Shown piece by piece: positions 5,612 through 6,585 of a DNA stretch of 6,585 nucleotides; position 1 is the first letter of the stretch; every line of letters starts with the position of its first letter. Source of the DNA: Pseudonocardiales bacterium (lineage in GTDB: Bacteria; Actinomycetota; Actinomycetes; Mycobacteriales; Pseudonocardiaceae). The stretch lies in contig JAODNG010000482.1 in assembly GCA_025465385.1 (NCBI GenBank), positions 1 through 6,585 on the forward strand. The letters are read 5' to 3'. Both the position numbers and the translations under genes were made by a program. Below the pieces are notes generated by a model. It searched no databases. It saw only the letters and a program-made list of their open reading frames with translations, and was not told where the DNA came from.

Positions 5612-6585
5612 GCACCGTGCTGGTGGCCCGCTTGGACAATGCCGGGGACGTGCTGCTGGCCGGGCCTGCGGTCCGAGCGGTCGCCGCACACGTCGAGAAG
5701 GTGGTGATGCTCACCGGCCCGCATGGGACCGCGGCCGCGGAGCTGCTTCCCGGAGTGGACCGGATCATCGAGTGGTGCGCGCCGTGGATCGATCCCGATC
5801 CGGCGCCGGTCACCGCGGCACACGTCGCCACGCTCAACGATGCGGTGCGCGCCCAGGCGCCCGACGCCGCTGTGCTGCTCACCTCCTTTCACCAGTCACC
5901 GCTTCCCCTGGCGTTGTTGCTGCGGTTAGCCGGAGTCGGCTGGATCGGCGCGATCAGCGAGGACTATCCCGGCTCGTTGCTGGACCTGCGCCACCACGTC
6001 GACGGTGACCCCCCGGAGGCGCAGCGGGCGCTGGGGCTGGCCCACGCCGCCGGCTACCCGCTGCCGCCCGGGGACGACGGGCGCCTCGCGGTGCGCCGGC
6101 CACTGCCCGACGTCGAGCCGCTCACCGGCCGCTCCGGGTACGTCGTGGTACACCCGGGCGCATCGGTCCCTGCTCGGGAGTGGCCGGCCCAGCACTGCAC
6201 CCAAGCCGTCCGCGCGCTGGCCGCCGCCGGGTACCGGGTCATCGTCACCGGCTCAATCCGCGAGAAGCGCCTCACGGCTCTCGTCGCCGGCGACGTCGGT
6301 ATCGACCTCGGTGGCCGCACCGACCTGCGCACATTGGCCGCTGTGCTCGACGGCGCCTGCGCGGTCGTTGCCGGCAACACCGGACCGGCCCACCTGGCTG
6401 CCGCGGTGGGCACGCCGGTGGTGTCGCTGTTCGCACCGGTGGTGCCGGCCGCGCGGTGGGCGCCCTACGGGGTGCCCACGGTATTGCTCGGTGATCAACA
6501 CGCGCCCTGCCGCGACACCCGGGCGCGGCACTGCCCCGTGCCAGGTCATCCCTGCCTGTCCGGGGTTGATCCAGCTGACGTCGTC
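5608..6585 (+). CDS. GT9 family heptosyltransferase-like protein (3' end beyond window)
   Basis: This is a probable GT-B glycosyltransferase of family 9, whose known members transfer heptose from ADP-heptose to lipopolysaccharide core; here the acceptor must differ if the host is Gram-positive. The frame is open for 326 residues to the window end. The N-terminal domain opens with VARLDNAGDVLLAGPAVRAV (6-25), the typical start of the family. The C-terminal domain has VVVHPGASVPAREWP (179-193), a nucleotide-binding LGGRTDLRTLAAVL (234-247), GNTGPAHLAAAVGTPVVSLF (256-275) and RWAPYG (283-288). A Cys/His-rich segment follows (C301, H308, C309, H314, C316), as seen in many heptosyltransferases near the C-terminus, so only the tail is probably missing. 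The ATG overlaps the preceding TGA (ATGA, 5608-5611), coupling it to the GmhB-like fusion; this supports a heptose role. A TTA codon occurs at 5926-5928. Confidence 0.9.
   Translation, partial: MSTVLVARLDNAGDVLLAGPAVRAVAAHVEKVVMLTGPHGTAAAELLPGVDRIIEWCAPWIDPDPAPVTAAHVATLNDAVRAQAPDAAVLLTSFHQSPLPLALLLRLAGVGWIGAISEDYPGSLLDLRHHVDGDPPEAQRALGLAHAAGYPLPPGDDGRLAVRRPLPDVEPLTGRSGYVVVHPGASVPAREWPAQHCTQAVRALAAAGYRVIVTGSIREKRLTALVAGDVGIDLGGRTDLRTLAAVLDGACAVVAGNTGPAHLAAAVGTPVVSLFAPVVPAARWAPYGVPTVLLGDQHAPCRDTRARHCPVPGHPCLSGVDPADVV

Noticed and set aside
1..6585. CRISPR arrays, rRNA/tRNA genes, insertion sequences or transposase genes
   Set aside because: I saw no repeat-spacer pattern, no tRNA-like cloverleaf and no transposase or integrase coding sequence. 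The only repeat with clear structure is the palindrome at 4187-4232.

Overview
The window is high-GC DNA with dense, overlapping genes and GTG/ATG starts. This fits an Actinomycetota chromosome; Pseudonocardiales or a relative is my guess, because nothing here fixes the taxon. All six substantial genes belong to glycan or nucleotide-sugar chemistry, so this is part of a glycoconjugate (surface polysaccharide, glycolipid or glycosylated metabolite) gene cluster. Both ends run off the window.

Layout. On the minus strand, two tandem paralogous family 2 glycosyltransferases (460-1326, then 463 down past base 1) overlap by 4 bases (ATGA). A gap of about 90 bases separates them from a plus-strand series read in the opposite direction. 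That series is an extended SDR enzyme resembling UDP-glucuronate decarboxylase (1418-2389), an 85-base gap, a NodU/CmcH-type O-carbamoyltransferase (2475-4127), a fusion of a GT2 glycosyltransferase with a GmhB-like heptose-bisphosphate phosphatase (4124-5611), and a GT9 heptosyltransferase-like protein (5608 to the end). The last three are joined by ATGA stop/start overlaps and look translationally coupled.

How the genes may work together (inference). The GmhB-like domain points to synthesis of activated D-glycero-D-manno-heptose, and the GT9 protein could transfer it. The carbamoyltransferase would decorate a sugar hydroxyl, the SDR would supply another nucleotide sugar (UDP-xylose or a relative), and the GT2 enzymes would extend the chain. 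The partner enzymes expected for such a pathway (GmhA, HldE-type kinase/nucleotidyltransferase, possibly HldD) are not in the window.

The most striking signal is a perfect 46-base palindrome with no spacer (4187-4232), of about 48% GC in very GC-rich DNA. It lies inside the GT2-HAD coding sequence, 63 bases after the start codon, and keeps the frame open. It encodes a 15-residue insert rich in codons unusual for this DNA, at a loop of the glycosyltransferase fold. It looks like a small palindromic mobile or repeat element domesticated in frame, comparable in principle to Rickettsia palindromic elements, and it would also form a very stable mRNA hairpin in the operon transcript.
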